Shown here: piece after piece, positions 8,273 to 15,984 of the stretch
How positions within the stretch are numbered: the first letter of the stretch is position 1
Layout of the letters: every line of letters begins with the position of its first letter
Origin: an uncultured Clostridia bacterium
GTDB taxonomy: Bacteria; Bacillota; Clostridia; TANB77; CAG-465
Assembly: GCA_934162655.1 (NCBI GenBank)
Contig: CAKPJL010000017.1
Coordinates: forward strand, 1 to 23,594
DNA length: 23,594 nt
Reading direction: 5' to 3'
Made by a program: the position numbers and the translations under genes
The notes under the pieces: generated by a model
The model's database searches: none
Seen by the model: the letters and a program-made list of their open reading frames with translations, nothing else
Told to the model about the DNA's origin: nothing

Positions 8273-9433
8273 TTATCTTCCAAAAATACTTCTTTTTTTA
8301 GGATTTACTTCTTCTCCCATTAAATCAGCAAATTGTTTTAATACTTCTCTTTGTTTGTCATTTAATCTACGTGGAATATCTACTGTAACAGTAAACTCTA
8401 AGTTACCACGTTGCGTAGAATGAATACCCTTGATACCTTTTTCTCTAATTTTAAATTTAGTACCGTTAGCGGTTCCTTCTGGAATTGAAAATTCTATATC
8501 TCCTTCAAGTGTTGGGACTTTTATTTTTCCACCCATTGCAAGTATTGTAAATGGTACTTTCATTTCACAGAAAATATCCATACCTTTTCTTGTAAATAAT
8601 CTATGTGGGCTAACATTTACAACTATAAATAAGTCTCCATTTTGTCCTCCATTACTTCCAACATCACCTTCGCCATTAATACATATTGCTTGCCCATTAT
8701 CAATTCCAGCTGGTATACTAATTTCAATTCTTTTATTCTTTCTTATGCTTCCTTTGCCAGAACATTTTTCACATGGCTCTTTAATAATGCTACCTGTACC
8801 ACCACACTTGTCACAAGTTTTTACACTAGAAAATGCTCCCATAATAGTATTTTGTGTAAATTTAATCTTACCTTTTCCTCCACACTTATCGCATGTTATT
8901 TTACTAGTACCAGGTTTTACACCACTACCATTACAAGTGTCACACTTTTCATTTTTTGTAATACTTATTTCTTTTTTGACACCAAAAGCTGCTTCTTCAA
9001 AGGTAATAGTCATATTGTACCTAAGGTCTGCACCTTTGGAAGGCCCTGTTTTTTTAGAACCTGAAAAACCTGAAAATCCGCCTCCAAATACGCTTCCTAA
9101 AATATCATCTAAATCTATATCAAAACCAGAAGTTCCAGAAAATCCTGAGAAGTCAAATCCAGAAAATCCTCCATATCCACCAGAAGTGCCATATCCTGCT
9201 TGTTCAAAATTAGAGCCAAATCTGTCATATTGTGCCCTTTTTGTCTTATCAGATAAGACACTATATGCCTCATTTACTTCTTTAAACTTTGCTTCTGCTG
9301 TCTTTTTATCACCATTTATATTGGCATCTGGATGATATTTTTTAGCAAGTTTTCTATACGCACTCTTTATTTCATCATCTGATGCTGTTTTAGATACTCC
9401 AAGTATCTCATAATAATCTTTTGACTCTGCCAC
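8273..9433 (-). CDS. dnaJ: Chaperone protein DnaJ (Hsp40)
   Basis: Co-chaperone that delivers unfolded substrates to DnaK and stimulates its ATPase. The 386-residue protein is a full type I DnaJ: J domain at 1-70 with HPD at 34-36, a Gly/Phe-rich linker at about 75-125, four CxxCxGxG zinc-binding repeats between 164 and 230, then the C-terminal substrate-binding and dimerisation domains. The start is GTG (9431-9433), with a GGGGGAAAGG purine run just upstream as ribosome binding site. It is the last gene of the hrcA-grpE-dnaK-dnaJ operon, separated from dnaK by 70 nt containing a strong hairpin. Confidence 0.98.
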   Translation of the reverse strand: MAESKDYYEILGVSKTASDDEIKSAYRKLAKKYHPDANINGDKKTAEAKFKEVNEAYSVLSDKTKRAQYDRFGSNFEQAGYGTSGGYGGFSGFDFSGFSGTSGFDIDLDDILGSVFGGGFSGFSGSKKTGPSKGADLRYNMTITFEEAAFGVKKEISITKNEKCDTCNGSGVKPGTSKITCDKCGGKGKIKFTQNTIMGAFSSVKTCDKCGGTGSIIKEPCEKCSGKGSIRKNKRIEISIPAGIDNGQAICINGEGDVGSNGGQNGDLFIVVNVSPHRLFTRKGMDIFCEMKVPFTILAMGGKIKVPTLEGDIEFSIPEGTANGTKFKIREKGIKGIHSTQRGNLEFTVTVDIPRRLNDKQREVLKQFADLMGEEVNPKKRSIFGR

Positions 9434-9459
9434 AAGCCTTTCCCCCTAATTTAATATAC

Positions 9460-9490
9460 AAGTTAAGGGTACTAAATATACCCTTAACTT
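9460..9490. other. Strong 12-bp hairpin in the dnaK-dnaJ gap
   Basis: Perfect 12-nt arms (9460-9471 and 9479-9490) with a 7-nt loop. Read on the minus strand, the direction of the operon, no T-run follows. Read on the plus strand the hairpin is followed by seven T at 9495-9501, so by form it is an intrinsic terminator for antisense transcription. For the sense mRNA it may act as a stabiliser, processing site or partial attenuator between dnaK and dnaJ (inference). Confidence 0.7.
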
Positions 9491-9503
9491 ATACTTTTTT
9501 TAA

Positions 9504-11345
9504 CTATTTATTTTCGCCTTCATCTTCTACTTTGTAATCTGCATCATGAACAACATTATCATCTTGCTTATTTGCACCTGAAGCTTCAGTATTTGCTGCT
9601 TCTCCATTTGGATTTGCTTGTTTATATAATTTTTCAGAAATTTCATAAAATACTTGTGTTAATTTCTCAGATGCAGCTTTAATTGCATCGTTATCTGTTC
9701 CTTCAAGTGCTTTTTTAACATTCTCAAGTTCAGCTTCAACTTTTGCTTTTTCCTCATCAGAAATTTTACCTTCAAGTTCTTTTAAAGTTTTTTCTGTATT
9801 ATATACAAGTGAATCAGCATTATTTCTTATTTCAACTTCTTCTTTTTTCTTTTTATCTTCAGCTGCATGTGCCTCTGCTTCTTTTACAGCATTTTGTATC
9901 TCTTCTTCTGTTAAGTTTGTGCTAGCAGTAATAGCAATTTTTTGTTCATTATTAGTAGCTAGATCTTTTGCACTAACATGTACTATACCATTTGCATCTA
10001 TATCAAATGTAACTTCTATTTGTGGTACACCACGTGGAGCTGGTGGAAGTCCTGTAAGGGAAAATCTACCAAGAGTTTTATTATATGATGCTATTTCTCT
10101 TTCACCTTGTAATACATGTACCTCAACTGATGTTTGACCATCTGCTGCTGTACTAAATATTTGAGACTTTTTAGTTGGTATTGTTGTATTTCTTTCAATA
10201 AGTTTTGTAAATACACCACCATAAGTTTCAATTCCAAGTGAAAGTGGAGTAACATCAAGTAATACTAAGTCTTTTACTTCTCCTGTTAAAACACCACCTT
10301 GAATAGCAGCACCTACTGCAACACATTCATCAGGGTTAATGCCTTTATATGGCTCTTTACCAGTAATTCTTTTTACTGTTTCTTGAACAAGTGGAACACG
10401 TGTTGAACCACCAACAAGTAAAACTTTATCAATTTTATCAAATGTAAGACCTGAATCTTTCATTGCTTGGTTAACTGGTTCTACTGTTGAATCTACAAGA
10501 TCTGATATTAATTCTTCAAATTTAGAACGTGTTAGAGTAATATCTAGATGCTTTGGACCAGTTGAATCAGCTGTAATAAATGGTAGATTAATTTGAGCTT
10601 GCATTACACCAGAAAGCTCAATTTTTGCTTTTTCTGCTGCTTCTTTTAATCTTTGCATTGCCATATTATCAGTTGATAGATCAATACCATTTTCTTTTTT
10701 AAATTCAGAAATCAAGAAATCAATAATTCTCTTATCAAAGTCATCTCCACCTAGTCTATTATTACCAGATGTAGCCATAACTTCAAATACACCGTCAGCA
10801 ATATCTAGTATAGATACATCAAATGTACCACCACCAAGATCATATACCATTATTTTTTGTTCTGCATCTTTATCAAATCCGTGAGCAAGAGATGCTGCTG
10901 TTGGTTCATTTATAATTCTTAATACTTCAAGTCCTGCTATTCTTCCTGCATCCTTTGTTGCTTGTCTTTGTGAATCACTAAAGTAAGCTGGAACAGTTAT
11001 AACAGCTTGTGTTACTTTTGTTCCTAAATAATTTTCAGCATCTGTTTTTAGCTTTTGAAGTATCATTGCAGATATTTCTTGTGGGGTATACTCCTTATCA
11101 TCTATTTTAACTTTTTTATCTGTACCCATATCTCTTTTAATTGACATTACAGTTCTATCATGGTTTGTAACTGCTTGTCTTTTTGCTACTTGACCTACAA
11201 GTCTTTCACCATTTTTTGCAAAAGCAACTATTGATGGAGTTGTTCTTGCACCTTCTGCGTTAGGAATAACTATTGGTTCACCATTTTCAATAACAGCTAC
11301 ACATGAATTTGTTGTTCCTAAATCAATACCTATAACTTTTGACAT
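9504..11345 (-). CDS. dnaK: Molecular chaperone DnaK (Hsp70)
   Basis: ATP-driven Hsp70 chaperone of the cytoplasm, working with DnaJ and the nucleotide exchange factor GrpE. The 613-residue protein has the ATPase signature IGIDLGTTNSCVAV at the N-terminus, VPAYFSDSQRQATKDAG, the DLGGGTFDVS phosphate loop and LVGGSTRVP; then the hydrophobic linker VLLDVTPLSLGIE, a beta-sandwich substrate-binding domain, a helical lid, and an acidic, Asn/Ala/Gly-rich tail ending DEGENK. Length is normal for Firmicutes. ATG start at 11345 follows AGGAGG with a 7-nt spacing. It lies between grpE (86-nt gap) and dnaJ. Confidence 0.99.
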   Translation of the reverse strand: MSKVIGIDLGTTNSCVAVIENGEPIVIPNAEGARTTPSIVAFAKNGERLVGQVAKRQAVTNHDRTVMSIKRDMGTDKKVKIDDKEYTPQEISAMILQKLKTDAENYLGTKVTQAVITVPAYFSDSQRQATKDAGRIAGLEVLRIINEPTAASLAHGFDKDAEQKIMVYDLGGGTFDVSILDIADGVFEVMATSGNNRLGGDDFDKRIIDFLISEFKKENGIDLSTDNMAMQRLKEAAEKAKIELSGVMQAQINLPFITADSTGPKHLDITLTRSKFEELISDLVDSTVEPVNQAMKDSGLTFDKIDKVLLVGGSTRVPLVQETVKRITGKEPYKGINPDECVAVGAAIQGGVLTGEVKDLVLLDVTPLSLGIETYGGVFTKLIERNTTIPTKKSQIFSTAADGQTSVEVHVLQGEREIASYNKTLGRFSLTGLPPAPRGVPQIEVTFDIDANGIVHVSAKDLATNNEQKIAITASTNLTEEEIQNAVKEAEAHAAEDKKKKEEVEIRNNADSLVYNTEKTLKELEGKISDEEKAKVEAELENVKKALEGTDNDAIKAASEKLTQVFYEISEKLYKQANPNGEAANTEASGANKQDDNVVHDADYKVEDEGENK

Positions 11346-11380
11346 AAAATTACCTCCTAAAAAACAAAGTTATCACTTAT

Positions 11381-11386
11381 ATTATA
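11381..11386 (-). promoter_or_regulatory. Isolated -10-like hexamer before dnaK
   Basis: TATAAT on the minus strand, 35 nt before the dnaK start codon. No matching -35 stands 16-18 nt upstream, so an internal promoter is only a possibility in such AT-rich sequence. Confidence 0.2.
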
Positions 11387-11393
11387 TACTATT

Positions 11394-11423
11394 AGTATTA
11401 ATTTAATAATACTTCAAGTATTA
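11394..11423. other. Two mutually exclusive small hairpins in the grpE-dnaK gap
   Basis: The segment TAATACT at 11407-11413 can pair either with AGTATTA at 11394-11400 (6-nt loop) or with AAGTATTA at 11416-11423 (near-perfect 17-nt palindrome with one central base). Both cannot form together. Neither is followed by a T-run, so this is not a terminator; mRNA processing or stability roles are possible. Confidence 0.4.
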
Positions 11424-11431
11424 ATAACAAT

Positions 11432-11977
11432 CTAATTTGCTACTTTTACCATTGAGTGCCTTATCACCCTATCTTGGAATTTGTAGCCTTTTCTTAAAAC
11501 TTCAACTACTTCTTTTTCTTTATAGCCTTCATCCTCAATATGCATTACTGCCTCATGAAGTTCAGGATTAAATTCGCATCCCTTCGCTTCAATCTCTTCA
11601 AGTCCTAATTTAGTTAAAGTTTCGTAGAATTGGTTTTTAATCATTTCCATTCCACTTTTAAATTTTTCATCTTCGCACTTATTTTGCATTGCTTGATCAA
11701 AATTATCTAAAATTGGTAATAGATCAGAAAATATATCTGAAACCACAGATGTATACATATTTGATTTTTCTTTTACCATTCTCTTTTTAAAATTATCAAA
11801 TTCTGCCATATTACGTTTTAAGCTATCAAAATACTCTTCTGCCTTTTCTTTTTGAGCTGTGAGTTCTTCAGTAAGTTTTGCAATGTATTCGTCTGTTTTA
11901 CTTTCTTCTTGCTCTGCTGTGCAATTATTAGCATTTTCTTCTTGTTCTAGCTCTTCTTTTTTCTCATTATTATTCAT
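11432..11977 (-). CDS. grpE: Nucleotide exchange factor GrpE
   Basis: Dimeric co-chaperone that releases ADP from DnaK. The 181-residue protein starts with an acidic Glu/Asn-rich tail, then a long coiled-coil (about residues 30-85, with LTAQKEKAEEYFDSLKR), the dimerisation helices (FDNFKKRM), and the C-terminal beta-wing with LEEIEAKGCEFNPELHEAVM and a final VIRHSMVKV. Length and layout are normal. The start is taken as the ATG at 11975-11977, preceded by AGGAGGAG about 11 nt upstream; an in-frame upstream ATG at 12019 lies inside hrcA and would add 14 atypical residues. The start is 7 nt after the hrcA stop. Confidence 0.97.
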   Translation of the reverse strand: MNNNEKKEELEQEENANNCTAEQEESKTDEYIAKLTEELTAQKEKAEEYFDSLKRNMAEFDNFKKRMVKEKSNMYTSVVSDIFSDLLPILDNFDQAMQNKCEDEKFKSGMEMIKNQFYETLTKLGLEEIEAKGCEFNPELHEAVMHIEDEGYKEKEVVEVLRKGYKFQDRVIRHSMVKVAN

Positions 11978-11984
11978 ACAAATA

Positions 11985-13019
11985 TCACTCCTCCTTATTT
12001 TTATCTTTCCTATTATCAAATAAGCTATTACATTTTTTATTTATATATTTTAATACTGATATCGTTCTAGAATAGTCAATCCTTTTTGGACTTACAACCG
12101 ATATCTTACCTTTCTTCCCTTTTTTATCGTCTAAGAGAAGTGAAATAATAGAATAATCTTTAAGTAAGACTTCACTATTCTCTGACCCTATTATAATTCC
12201 TAAATTTCCCTTATCTATTTGTTCAGAAGCACTTGAAATTAAATCTTTAGTCGAAAGTAAATTTACAAAATTCTTTGCTTTATCAAGATCAGAGAATTCT
12301 GGCAAATCTAAAATGGATTCAACTCCTGAATTTAATTTCTTTATATCCTTTGACATTTCGTACTTTATGCTATTGCATATTTCTTCTAGCACCAGTCCAA
12401 AATTCTTTAGTTCATTTTTTATCATCTCATTAAGTGCTATTTGCAATTTTTCAAACGGGGTTCCTTGCAGATTCTCTTCCAAATGGTCTGCAAGCTCTGA
12501 TATTATTTCCTCTTTTACCTCATCTGTAATCTTTGCAAAACAATCTTTTACCGTACCATTTTTTGAAAGAATAACTACAAGTAAAAGCTTTTCTGATATT
12601 TTTAAAACCTTAACATGTTCTATAACATCGCTATCTTTTTTTAGAGATAATATTGTAGGTCTTAAAAGCAATTTTGATACCACATCAGCCACTTCTGAAA
12701 GCAATTTTTCTGTATCACCATATCCTGTAATGTTATTATCTATATAATTTATATCTAAAAGTGACAACTCGTTTTCTCTCATTAAATTATCTACATAATA
12801 TCTATACCCTTTACTTGAAGGAATTCTTCCAGCAGATACATGTGGTTGTTCCAAATATCCTTCATCTTCTAATACTTTCATTTCATTTCTTATTGTCGCC
12901 GGACTATAATCTAAGTTATGCCTATCAACAATTGCTTTTGAACCAACAGGTTCTGCTGATGTTATATAGTCTTCAATTACCTTAGAAAGTATCTTTTTCT
13001 TTCTTTCATCAAGTTCCAT
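11985..13019 (-). CDS. hrcA: Heat-inducible transcription repressor HrcA
   Basis: HrcA represses class I heat-shock genes by binding the CIRCE inverted repeat; its activity depends on GroEL in characterised bacteria. The 344-residue protein has an N-terminal winged-helix domain with YITSAEPVGSKAI, YSPATIRNEMKVLEDEGYLEQPHVSAGRIPS and SKGYRYYVDNLM, followed by a GAF-like regulatory region with NLGIIIGSEN. The start is ATG 13017-13019, preceded by AAAAGGTGAT; a further in-frame start at 13037 lies inside the CIRCE element and is unlikely. First gene of the operon, it therefore represses its own transcription together with grpE, dnaK and dnaJ. Confidence 0.98.
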   Translation of the reverse strand: MELDERKKKILSKVIEDYITSAEPVGSKAIVDRHNLDYSPATIRNEMKVLEDEGYLEQPHVSAGRIPSSKGYRYYVDNLMRENELSLLDINYIDNNITGYGDTEKLLSEVADVVSKLLLRPTILSLKKDSDVIEHVKVLKISEKLLLVVILSKNGTVKDCFAKITDEVKEEIISELADHLEENLQGTPFEKLQIALNEMIKNELKNFGLVLEEICNSIKYEMSKDIKKLNSGVESILDLPEFSDLDKAKNFVNLLSTKDLISSASEQIDKGNLGIIIGSENSEVLLKDYSIISLLLDDKKGKKGKISVVSPKRIDYSRTISVLKYINKKCNSLFDNRKDKNKEE

Positions 13020-13030
13020 ATTATCACCTT

Positions 13031-13057
13031 TTAGCACTCAACTCATTTGACTGCTAA
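13031..13057. promoter_or_regulatory. CIRCE operator (HrcA binding site)
   Basis: TTAGCACTC (13031-13039), a 9-nt spacer, then GACTGCTAA (13049-13057). This is the canonical 9-9-9 CIRCE layout with a single mismatch: the second arm has C at its third base where the consensus is G. It starts 8 nt downstream of the -10 hexamer, so it covers the expected transcription start, and its other end touches the hrcA ribosome binding site. Confidence 0.95.
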
Positions 13058-13065
13058 CATGATAT

Positions 13066-13094
13066 ATATTACATCTCTTTTTTATAAAAGTCAA
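13066..13094 (-). promoter_or_regulatory. Sigma-A type promoter of the hrcA-grpE-dnaK-dnaJ operon
   Basis: Minus-strand TTGACT (13094-13089), exactly 17 nt, then TATAAT-like TAATAT (13071-13066), followed after 8 nt by CIRCE. The combination of vegetative promoter and CIRCE is the standard class I heat-shock arrangement. Confidence 0.9.
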
Positions 13095-13103
13095 GTGTTT
13101 TTG

Positions 13104-13151
13104 AAAAAAAAATAAAATTTCTATAAATATACTATTACAGAAATTTTATTT
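13104..13151 (-). terminator. Intrinsic terminator after the HAD-family gene
   Basis: Perfect 13-nt arms (13110-13122 and 13139-13151) with a 16-nt loop; on the minus strand the stem runs into a stretch of T (13112-13104). The stem is nearly all A/T. It separates the rluA-prfB-HAD genes from the heat-shock promoter. Confidence 0.8.
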
Positions 13152-13156
13152 AGTTT

Positions 13157-13759
13157 TTACAAAGATTTTAAGAATTCAAAAATATCGCAGGTATCATAGG
13201 CAAATGCACTTACAACTCTACTCTTTCCAACATATATTGACCTTATGCTTGTTCCTTTCACTGTCAAGATGTCATCTAACAAATTGTTACCTACAAAATA
13301 TTTGATGTTGTATGTTTTCATAAATTTTAGCAAAGATAAGTGTTTAGATTTACTATTTGTTACAGTAATTTTTCCATATTCAATTCCTTTTGAAAATTCA
13401 TTGTTAGACAAAATTATTACTTCATATCTTTTAGCAATAACAATTAATAATTCATACATTTTTCTAAACTCACTGTACGTTTTAAAAAAATATTCTTCTC
13501 TGTACCTTTTCATTATCTTTACATAATTTTTGCCAGAAAAAATACTATATAGTAGTAATCTTATTTTTAAGAATATCATTGTATTTTTTAACACATCTTG
13601 CTCATTTATCCGCCATAATATTTTATCAAGAAACAATACAAATTTAGATTTAAACATATCTGTTATTATTTCATTATCGATTAAACGAAAATCAGTTATG
13701 GTTCCATCTAAATCAAATATGATTGCTTCTTTTCTTGCCGGGTCAGTATTTTTACTCAT
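13157..13759 (-). CDS. HAD-superfamily hydrolase-like protein
   Basis: A haloacid dehalogenase-type phosphatase of unknown substrate. The 200-residue protein has motif I FDLDGT at 15-20 (nucleophile Asp 16, acid/base Asp 18), a helical cap region, motif II ILSNN with Ser 118, a Lys candidate for motif III around 137-139, and motif IV as VGNNLLDDI (157-164), where the first acidic position of the usual GDxxxD is Asn but an Asp pair follows. The residues needed for catalysis seem mostly present. ATG start at 13759 follows GGGGGTAAAC. It lies 26 nt after prfB and ends at a strong terminator. Nothing in the context reveals its substrate. Confidence 0.75.
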   Translation of the reverse strand: MSKNTDPARKEAIIFDLDGTITDFRLIDNEIITDMFKSKFVLFLDKILWRINEQDVLKNTMIFLKIRLLLYSIFSGKNYVKIMKRYREEYFFKTYSEFRKMYELLIVIAKRYEVIILSNNEFSKGIEYGKITVTNSKSKHLSLLKFMKTYNIKYFVGNNLLDDILTVKGTSIRSIYVGKSRVVSAFAYDTCDIFEFLKSL

Positions 13760-13785
13760 GTTTACCCCCTAAAAAATAATAATAT

Positions 13786-14895
13786 TTATATTATACTATT
13801 TTTTCTTAGATATTTCAAGTACCCATATATAAAGGTATCTATTTTGCCATCCATTACATATGCAACATTCCCTACTTCTACACCTGTTCTATGGTCTTTT
13901 ACAAGTGTATATGGACAAAAGACATATGATCTTATCTGGCTTCCCCAAGCATTATCTAGACTTTTTCCTTTTATTTTTGCCATTTCTTCTTTATGTTCTT
14001 CTATTTTCTTTAAATATAGTTTAGCTTTTAGCATTTTCATAGCATTTTCCCTATTTTGAAGTTGTGACCTCTCTGTTTGACATGATACAACTATTCCTGT
14101 TGGAATATGTGTAAGTCTAACAGCAGAAGATGTTTTATTTACATGTTGGCCACCAGCACCACTTGCACGATATACATCTAACTTTATATCTTCTTGTTTG
14201 ATATCTAGGTTAACTCCTTCTGCTACTTCTGGCAAAACCTCAACTGCTGCAAATGATGTATGTCTTCTAGAATTTGCATCAAAAGGGGAAATTCTAACAA
14301 GTCTATGTACCCCATGTTCAGATTTTAGATATCCATAAGCATTAAGACCTTTTATAGCAAATGATACGCTTTTAATTCCAGCATCATCTGCTAGCTCTAA
14401 ATCTAATACTTCAAGTTCAAAATCAGTTTTAGCACACCACTTAACATACATCCTATATAACATATCTGCCCAGTCTTGTGATTCAGTTCCACCGGCTCCT
14501 GGATGTATTGATATTATAGCGTTATTTTTATCATATTCTTCTGAAAGTAAAGTTGCAATTTCTAAACTTTCTATTTTTTCTTCTAAATATCTAGAAAGCT
14601 TTGTAGCCTCTCTTAGACTTTCTTCGTCTGCATACTCGCATGCAAGCTCGAAGTATCCAATAAAATCTCTTAATTTAAGTCTTAATTCTTCTACTTTTCC
14701 AACTTCAACACTCAGATTTTTAATTTCTTGAAGTATTTTTGAACTATCAGCTCTTTGGTAAAATCCTTCTTCACATGTAATATTTTCTAATTCCTTCATT
14801 TTTTCTTTTTTAGATTCTATTTTTAGAGCATCTGCTACTATATCTAACTTTTTTGATATAGTTTCTTTTACTTGTTTTAAATCATCTGTTTCCAT
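13786..14895 (-). CDS. prfB: Peptide chain release factor 2
   Basis: RF2 recognises UGA and UAA stop codons and triggers hydrolysis of peptidyl-tRNA. The 369-residue protein carries the SPF tripeptide for stop-codon reading at 203-205 and the GGQ catalytic loop at 248-250 (SGAGGQHVNKTSSAVR), so it is RF2 rather than RF1. In many bacteria prfB needs a programmed +1 frameshift at an in-frame UGA near codon 25; here the aligned region (ADALKIESKK) is continuous with CTA AAA and no stop, so the full protein is made without frameshifting. The ATG at 14895 overlaps the end of the preceding gene by 14 nt and has only a weak, distant GGAG, which suggests translational coupling. Confidence 0.97.
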   Translation of the reverse strand: METDDLKQVKETISKKLDIVADALKIESKKEKMKELENITCEEGFYQRADSSKILQEIKNLSVEVGKVEELRLKLRDFIGYFELACEYADEESLREATKLSRYLEEKIESLEIATLLSEEYDKNNAIISIHPGAGGTESQDWADMLYRMYVKWCAKTDFELEVLDLELADDAGIKSVSFAIKGLNAYGYLKSEHGVHRLVRISPFDANSRRHTSFAAVEVLPEVAEGVNLDIKQEDIKLDVYRASGAGGQHVNKTSSAVRLTHIPTGIVVSCQTERSQLQNRENAMKMLKAKLYLKKIEEHKEEMAKIKGKSLDNAWGSQIRSYVFCPYTLVKDHRTGVEVGNVAYVMDGKIDTFIYGYLKYLRKNSII

Positions 14896-15604
14896 AATTG
14901 TTACAACAACTCCATATTTTATCTATTTTTTCAATTTCATTTGGTAAAACTTTAAATTCTAAATATTCATCCTTTGTTGGGTGATAAAATGATAGAAAGT
15001 ACGAAAATAGTGCTACATTTCTTCCTGTTTTATTTACATTTTTTCCATATTTAACATCACCATATAATGGATGTCCCATATTTGCAAATTGAAGTCTTAT
15101 TTGATGATGCCTTCCTGTTTCTAAATCAACATCTACTAATGTATAGTCCTTATTATTATACTTAAAGTTTTCTAATACTTTATAATTTAAAATAGCTTCT
15201 TTTGCACCTTTTGTGTCTTTAGCCACTACTCTACTAGTGTTAGTTTTTTCGTTTTTTATTAAATAGTCTACTAATCTTTCATCTTTGCCACTTTTCATTA
15301 AATTTCCATTAAGTATTGCAAAATACTTCTTTTTAACATCTTTATTTCTTATATACTCAGATATCCTAGATGCGGCCTTAGACGTTTTTGCAAACACCAT
15401 GACTCCACTAACCATTCTATCTAGTCTATGTACAAGTCCCAAATAAACATTTCCTGGTTTATTATATTTTTCTTTTAAGTATGATTTAATTATTGTTAAC
15501 ATATCTGTGTCTTTTGATTTATCTGCTTGTACTGGTACACCTGCTGGCTTTAATACTACAATTATATGATTATCCTCATATAATATTTTTAAATTACAAT
15601 CCAT
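14882..15604 (-). CDS. RluA-family RNA pseudouridine synthase
   Basis: Converts specific uridines in rRNA or tRNA to pseudouridine; the exact target cannot be read from the sequence. The 240-residue protein starts with the typical LKILYEDNHIIVVLKPAGVPVQ block, has the catalytic motif HRLDRMVSG (catalytic Asp) about a third of the way in, and ends with RHHQIRLQFANMGHPLYGD and a C-terminal beta tail. There is no N-terminal S4 domain, so it is closer to RluA/RluC-short or TruC forms. The start is set at ATG 15602-15604 because GGGAGA precedes it and the family homology begins there; in-frame ATGs at 15628 and 15643 lie next to or inside the rpmF terminator stem. It overlaps prfB by 14 nt. Confidence 0.92.
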   Translation of the reverse strand: MDCNLKILYEDNHIIVVLKPAGVPVQADKSKDTDMLTIIKSYLKEKYNKPGNVYLGLVHRLDRMVSGVMVFAKTSKAASRISEYIRNKDVKKKYFAILNGNLMKSGKDERLVDYLIKNEKTNTSRVVAKDTKGAKEAILNYKVLENFKYNNKDYTLVDVDLETGRHHQIRLQFANMGHPLYGDVKYGKNVNKTGRNVALFSYFLSFYHPTKDEYLEFKVLPNEIEKIDKIWSCCNNYGNR

Positions 15605-15630
15605 ACAAAATTTCTCCCATGTATACATAC

Positions 15631-15658
15631 AAAAAAACTCCACAAATAATTGTGGAGT
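15631..15658 (-). terminator. Intrinsic terminator of rpmF
   Basis: Perfect 9-bp stem (15637-15645 with 15650-15658) closed by a 4-nt loop and followed on the minus strand by seven T. It begins 6 nt after the rpmF stop codon. Only 27 nt separate it from the rluA-type start, so those downstream genes need either readthrough or a promoter inside rpmF. Confidence 0.9.
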
Positions 15659-15663
15659 AAAAA

Positions 15664-15861
15664 TTACTTAGTTTCTTCTTTTTTATCTTTAATTTCAACT
15701 ACTTGTTTTTTATCATAGTATCCGCATACTGGACATACAACATGTGGTAGAACTAATTCTGAACAATTAGAGCATGGAACTAAATTCATGTTATCTAATT
15801 TCCAAGTTGAACGTTTTGTGTGTGTTCTTTGTTTTGACCATCTTCTTTTTGGTTGTGCCAT
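15664..15861 (-). CDS. rpmF: 50S ribosomal protein L32
   Basis: Small structural protein of the large ribosomal subunit. The 65-residue product begins MAQPKRRWSKQRTHTKR and carries a zinc ribbon with cysteines at 30, 33, 43 and 46 (CSNC and CPVC), i.e. the C+ zinc-binding form. A short Lys/Glu-rich tail follows. ATG at 15861 follows AAGGAGGGA. It has its own consensus promoter and terminator, so it looks monocistronic. The yceD/DUF177 gene that often precedes rpmF in Firmicutes is absent here. Confidence 0.97.
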   Translation of the reverse strand: MAQPKRRWSKQRTHTKRSTWKLDNMNLVPCSNCSELVLPHVVCPVCGYYDKKQVVEIKDKKEETK

Positions 15862-15939
15862 CTTTATTCCCTCCTTAAAAGTAATATATAAAATATGTAA
15901 AAAACATATATATCTTACCTTAACATTAATTACTGAAAT

Positions 15940-15968
15940 ATTATATACTACATTTAGCTTATTGTCAA
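15940..15968 (-). promoter_or_regulatory. Consensus sigma-A promoter of rpmF
   Basis: Minus-strand TTGACA (15968-15963), 17-nt spacer, TATAAT (15945-15940): a perfect match to the vegetative consensus. The -10 lies 78 nt before the start codon, leaving a leader of about 70 nt. Confidence 0.93.
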
Positions 15969-15984
15969 GTTTACTTTATAAACT

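Noticed and set aside
8430..9335. Long plus-strand open frame (301 codons) opposite dnaJ
   Set aside because: It lies wholly antisense to dnaJ and reads as Pro/Ser/Leu-rich low-complexity protein produced by the reverse complement of Gly-rich and Cys-rich codons; no ribosome binding site or family match.
12019..12019. Upstream start giving grpE 14 extra residues
   Set aside because: The extension lies inside hrcA and does not resemble a GrpE N-terminus; AGGAGGAG precedes the inner ATG at 11977.
12313..12747. Plus-strand open frame opposite hrcA
   Set aside because: Ser/Phe-rich shadow of the Lys/Glu-rich hrcA frame; no start signal or recognisable motif.
13037..13037. Upstream start giving hrcA six extra residues
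   Set aside because: It lies inside the CIRCE operator and before the clear AAAAGGTGAT ribosome binding site; the ATG at 13019 matches family N-termini.
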